This document shows, in pieces, positions 5,046 to 7,307 of a stretch of DNA of 7,307 bases. Both the position numbers and the translations under genes were made by a program. This DNA is from Desulfobacterales bacterium C00003060. GTDB lineage: Bacteria; Desulfobacterota; Desulfobacteria; Desulfobacterales; C00003060. Under the pieces are notes generated by a model. It was not told the origin of the DNA. It made no database searches and saw nothing but the letters and a program-made list of their open reading frames with translations. Numbering within the stretch: the stretch's first letter is position 1; every line of letters starts with the position of its first letter. The DNA lies in NCBI GenBank assembly GCA_001751085.1, contig MAXP01000020.1, forward strand, positions 1 to 7,307, given 5' to 3'.

Positions 5046-6383
5046 CTATCCGAAATAATACCTCATAGCACGGCGGGCATACTGATTGGCTTTCTCCCTG
5101 ATGAGTTTGCCGTGAACTACCAATACTGCCAAAGCGAGTTTTCTGGTTCCTGCCTTATCTCCACAGAAACCCACAAACCAATCATAGCGCAACTCATTAC
5201 TCTTGTCATTTATGGAACCTGTCTTTCCACCGATGAAAAGCTTTGACAAGATCTTATCGCGGTGGTGCCCACTGAATGTCCGGCGACAGGTCCCACGGGA
5301 AATAGTTGCCGCCATCAATTCCTTCATTTGCTGACTCGTTTTCGGAGAGATGACCTGTCTGACAATGTTTGCACTCCCAACGTATACAGGGTTTTTCCTA
5401 TCGTCAATTATACATTCAATAATCATGGGTTCCACCAGTTTTCCACCATTGACGATTGCAGCAGCCATCATTGCCCCATGTAAGGGAGATATCAATGTTT
5501 CCCGATTAAAGCCGCAAGCTATTTCTGCCCAGTGATACGAATCATCACTGACTGAAAGCCGGCTGAGCTGAACAGGAAGTTCGAAATTAATAGGTTGATT
5601 AAATCCAAACCGAATGGCGTATTCTTCAAGCAGATCCTTTTTCAGGCGAAAAACGCCCAGTTTTCCAAACACAGGATTAATCGATTTGGCGAAAGAGCTC
5701 TCAAGGGAAATTGTATTTGTATGACGATTGATTCGACCGGTCAATTGATTCTTATACAGAGTATGGCCACGCCCATTGTAGGTCAGTTTCGTATCAGGAA
5801 AGATATTGCAGCGGTCAATGGCGGCCGCAGCGCTTACGATTTTGAAGATACTGGCAGCGGGGAACTGACTGCTGAGGCAGACATCCTTGGCCCCTTTCAC
5901 TTTTGATGAATCGATCATGGAAAGGATTCGTCCGGTTGCAGGATCCATGGCCACAAATCCTATTAGAGGGGATTGGGAACCATGAATTTTTTTCAACATA
6001 TAGCTTTGAAGCCTGCTGTCTATGGTTGTCTCCATGATAAAGGATCTGCCGGAATAGTTGATATCAATCTTACTCTCAGGGCTGTTGCACAGGCTCTCAG
6101 GATCTATCAACTCCCTGAGGTCCTTTTTCATCAACACAGATAGACCAGCAACCCCCTCCCCTTCAGCAGGGACTGCGAGTTCCCCTGCGATCTCCGGAGA
6201 TCCATCACAGACATCGCTCGACAGACCAACCTTGAGGTAATGGATCCCTGTCAATAGCAAGACAGGAAAAAGCCATATACTCCCCTTGAAGAGCCTTTTG
6301 CGAAGACCTTCAAAGAACCTTTTGCGAAAGTCCTTTCGCTTGTACTGCCTCTGATAATCTTTCCAACTCTGGTAATTCCGCAT
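5046..6383 (-). CDS. Penicillin-binding transpeptidase (compact, membrane-anchored)
   Basis: A cell-wall enzyme that cross-links peptidoglycan stem peptides through an active-site serine, anchored in the inner membrane with its catalytic domain outside. From the ATG at 6383 (445 residues) there is a very basic cytoplasmic stretch (about 1-34), one membrane anchor (about 35-51, SIWLFPVLLLTG), a linker, and a transpeptidase domain from about residue 115. All three motifs are present: SxxK as SIFK (178-181), SxN as SIN (234-236) and KTG (387-389). There is no glycosyltransferase domain and no room for the class B dimerisation domain, so it is smaller than PBP2 or FtsI. The frame continues upstream to an ATG at 6449 and a GTG at 6455; none of the three starts has a clear ribosome-binding site. 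ATG 6383 is preferred because the residues before it add a second, odd hydrophobic stretch. The exact physiological class is not determinable from sequence alone. Confidence 0.87.
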   Translation of the reverse strand: MRNYQSWKDYQRQYKRKDFRKRFFEGLRKRLFKGSIWLFPVLLLTGIHYLKVGLSSDVCDGSPEIAGELAVPAEGEGVAGLSVLMKKDLRELIDPESLCNSPESKIDINYSGRSFIMETTIDSRLQSYMLKKIHGSQSPLIGFVAMDPATGRILSMIDSSKVKGAKDVCLSSQFPAASIFKIVSAAAAIDRCNIFPDTKLTYNGRGHTLYKNQLTGRINRHTNTISLESSFAKSINPVFGKLGVFRLKKDLLEEYAIRFGFNQPINFELPVQLSRLSVSDDSYHWAEIACGFNRETLISPLHGAMMAAAIVNGGKLVEPMIIECIIDDRKNPVYVGSANIVRQVISPKTSQQMKELMAATISRGTCRRTFSGHHRDKILSKLFIGGKTGSINDKSNELRYDWFVGFCGDKAGTRKLALAVLVVHGKLIREKANQYARRAMRYYFG

Positions 6384-6392
6384 ATCGACATA

Positions 6393-6421
6393 GGCATATA
6401 GCACCACGAGTTGTGTGTCAA
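6393..6421 (-). promoter_or_regulatory. Possible promoter immediately before the transpeptidase gene
   Basis: On the minus strand TTGACA (6421-6416) is followed by TATATG (6400-6395, spacer 15) or TATGCC (6398-6393, spacer 17). If used, transcription would begin only a few bases before the ATG at 6383, giving a nearly leaderless mRNA. If the upstream starts at 6449 or 6455 are real, these bases are coding and the match is accidental. Confidence 0.22.
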
Positions 6422-6470
6422 GCAAGTAAGCGGAAATCCTTAAACTCATCGGCACTGATCATAGTTTACC

Positions 6471-6499
6471 TTGACACTCCGCCATTTTTTCTCTATACT
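6471..6499 (+). promoter_or_regulatory. hemD: Strong sigma-70-type promoter for hemD
   Basis: The -35 TTGACA (6471-6476) is a perfect match, followed by an optimal 17-base spacer and TATACT (6494-6499), which matches consensus at five of six positions. The predicted start is around 6506, giving a leader of about 44 bases before the hemD ATG. It is the best promoter in the window. Confidence 0.75.
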
Positions 6500-6530
6500 A
6501 TTGAAATATAAATGTATATTTATTCAATAG
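6498..6530. promoter_or_regulatory. Inverted repeat over the hemD transcription start (putative operator)
   Basis: CTATTGAA (6498-6505) and TTCAATAG (6523-6530) are perfect inverted copies separated by 17 bases. Inside, AAATATA (6504-6510) and TATATTT (6515-6521) form a second set of arms around AATG. The element begins in the last bases of the -10 and covers the predicted start of transcription, where a bound protein would block the promoter. It matches no operator consensus that I can name. Confidence 0.5.
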
Positions 6531-6549
6531 TTACGCAGTGAGGAACATC

Positions 6550-7307
6550 ATGCCCATCGATTTCAAAGGTTTGCGGGTCGTCTCATTTGCAGGTCGCAAG
6601 GCTCAGGAGATGGCTGAACTCATCAAAGAAGCCGGAGGGGAACCGGTCATTGCGCCAAGCATGCGGGAAGTTCCCTTAGAACACAATCGTGAGGCCCTTG
6701 CCTTTGCCGAGGTTCTGTTCGCCGGCGGGATTGACGTCCTCATACTCATGACCGGCGTTGGCACGCGGCTGCTTGTGAAGACGTTTGTTACCAGATATTC
6801 TGCCAATAAAGTGATTAAAGCGCTTAGGTCGGCAAAAATCGTGGCCCTCGGACCCAAACCCGTGGCTGCATTACAGGAAATGGGGCTGGAACCAACGATC
6901 TGTGTTCCCTCGCCCTACACTTGGACTGATTTGCTGCAATCCCTCGATGAACAATATCTTATACGTGACAAACGCGTGGCGGTTCAAGAATATGGGGAGT
7001 CCAATCCGGACCTGATCAGGGCCTTAGAGGAACGGGGCGCCAAGGTCGAGCGTGTGCCGGTTTATCGATGGGAGTTACCCGAAGATCTCGGGCCCCTTCG
7101 CCGGGCAATCCAGGACATAATTTCCGGAGTACCACAGCGGGTAGACCTTGCTTTGTTCACAAGCTCAACCCAAGTGCGCAATCTTTTCCAGGTCGCAAAG
7201 ATGGATCACGTGGAAGGGCAACTAAGAGAAGGACTCAAGGATGTTTGCATCGGATCTGTGGGGCCGATTGCCAGCCGAGCCATCACCAAACAAGGCCTGA
7301 CCGTTGA
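6550..7307 (+). CDS. hemD: Uroporphyrinogen-III synthase HemD (partial, runs off the right edge)
   Basis: HemD closes the linear tetrapyrrole hydroxymethylbilane into uroporphyrinogen III, inverting ring D, the branch point to siroheme, haem and cobalamin. The ATG at 6550 has GAGGA (6540-6544) five bases upstream, and 252 complete codons follow without a stop to the window end. Recognisable blocks in order are LRVVSF (8-13), APSMREVPLE (35-44), LMTGVGTR (66-73), ALGPKPVAAL (99-108), VAVQEYGESN (143-152), RVPVYRW (168-174), LFTSSTQV (202-209) and IGSVGPIASRA (234-244), which together fit the two-lobed HemD fold. Most of a typical 250-270 residue protein is present; whether it ends there or carries an extra C-terminal domain cannot be seen. 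No uroporphyrinogen methyltransferase or hemC precedes it. It diverges from the transpeptidase gene. Confidence 0.9.
   Translation, partial: MPIDFKGLRVVSFAGRKAQEMAELIKEAGGEPVIAPSMREVPLEHNREALAFAEVLFAGGIDVLILMTGVGTRLLVKTFVTRYSANKVIKALRSAKIVALGPKPVAALQEMGLEPTICVPSPYTWTDLLQSLDEQYLIRDKRVAVQEYGESNPDLIRALEERGAKVERVPVYRWELPEDLGPLRRAIQDIISGVPQRVDLALFTSSTQVRNLFQVAKMDHVEGQLREGLKDVCIGSVGPIASRAITKQGLTV

Noticed and set aside
5012..5068. Small + strand frame overlapping the mtaB stop (ATGA), 18 codons beginning MKRGARCC
   Set aside because: Too short, no own support, and it runs into the end of the converging transpeptidase gene.
5262..6240. Several + strand frames (61-103 codons) opposite the transpeptidase gene
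   Set aside because: All are antisense shadows of a gene with intact catalytic motifs.
6459..6485. Eight-codon minus-strand frame (MAECQGKL) as a leader peptide for the transpeptidase gene
   Set aside because: It lacks a ribosome-binding site, regulatory codon runs and an attenuator structure.
7068..7307. Open frame on the + strand at the right edge
   Set aside because: It is in another frame from hemD, whose own frame is open and conserved across the same bases; the translation is arginine/proline-rich noise.
1..7307. CRISPR array, tRNA/rRNA genes, insertion sequence or phage genes
   Set aside because: No regularly spaced long repeats, no tRNA-like cloverleaf, and no transposase, integrase or phage protein was recognisable in any frame.

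Overview
The window looks like the chromosome of an anaerobic bacterium of moderate GC content, most probably a deltaproteobacterium (Desulfobacterota, for example a sulfate reducer or a relative). This is inferred from the mix of families: a NIL-domain 2x[4Fe-4S] ferredoxin, an MtaB-type methylthiotransferase, a YedP/MpgP-type HAD phosphatase and a stand-alone HemD. There is no rRNA, tRNA, phage, IS or CRISPR, and no decisive taxonomic marker.

Layout. Bases 1-456 are intergenic. They hold a possible start of a leftward gene at the extreme left edge, degenerate GGTTCA repeats, two tandem GCAGGCAGG-type hairpins, and a promoter-like region for the next gene. A MpgP-family HAD phosphatase lies at 457-1293 (+). 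It is followed by a 124-base gap carrying a second copy of the same repeat pair, then an integral-membrane CDP-alcohol phosphatidyltransferase at 1418-2074 (+). A 100-base gap with a perfect 16-bp palindrome leads into a compact three-gene run on the + strand: NIL-domain ferredoxin (2175-2603), mnmA (2600-3667, overlapping by ATGA) and mtaB (3708-5015). Facing it is a penicillin-binding transpeptidase on the - strand (stop at 5046, start most likely 6383). Diverging from that gene, behind a consensus sigma-70-like promoter and an inverted repeat, is hemD (6550 to beyond the right edge, partial).

How the genes may work together. The clearest unit is ferredoxin-mnmA-mtaB. MnmA puts sulfur on U34 and MtaB puts methylthio on t6A37; in tRNA-Lys(UUU) both marks can sit in one anticodon loop. 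Both are sulfur-insertion reactions, and the ferredoxin in front, translationally coupled to mnmA, could supply electrons or take part in sulfur handling. That is an inference from gene order, not something the sequence proves. The phosphatase and the CDP-alcohol phosphotransferase could belong to solute or phospholipid synthesis, but no partner synthase is visible. The transpeptidase and hemD are ordinary housekeeping functions (cell wall; tetrapyrrole synthesis) that share a divergent control region.

No unmistakably new system is visible. The items most worth a second look are the ferredoxin-tRNA thiolation cassette with its palindrome, the three-cysteine set in MnmA, and the paired dispersed repeats on both sides of the phosphatase gene.
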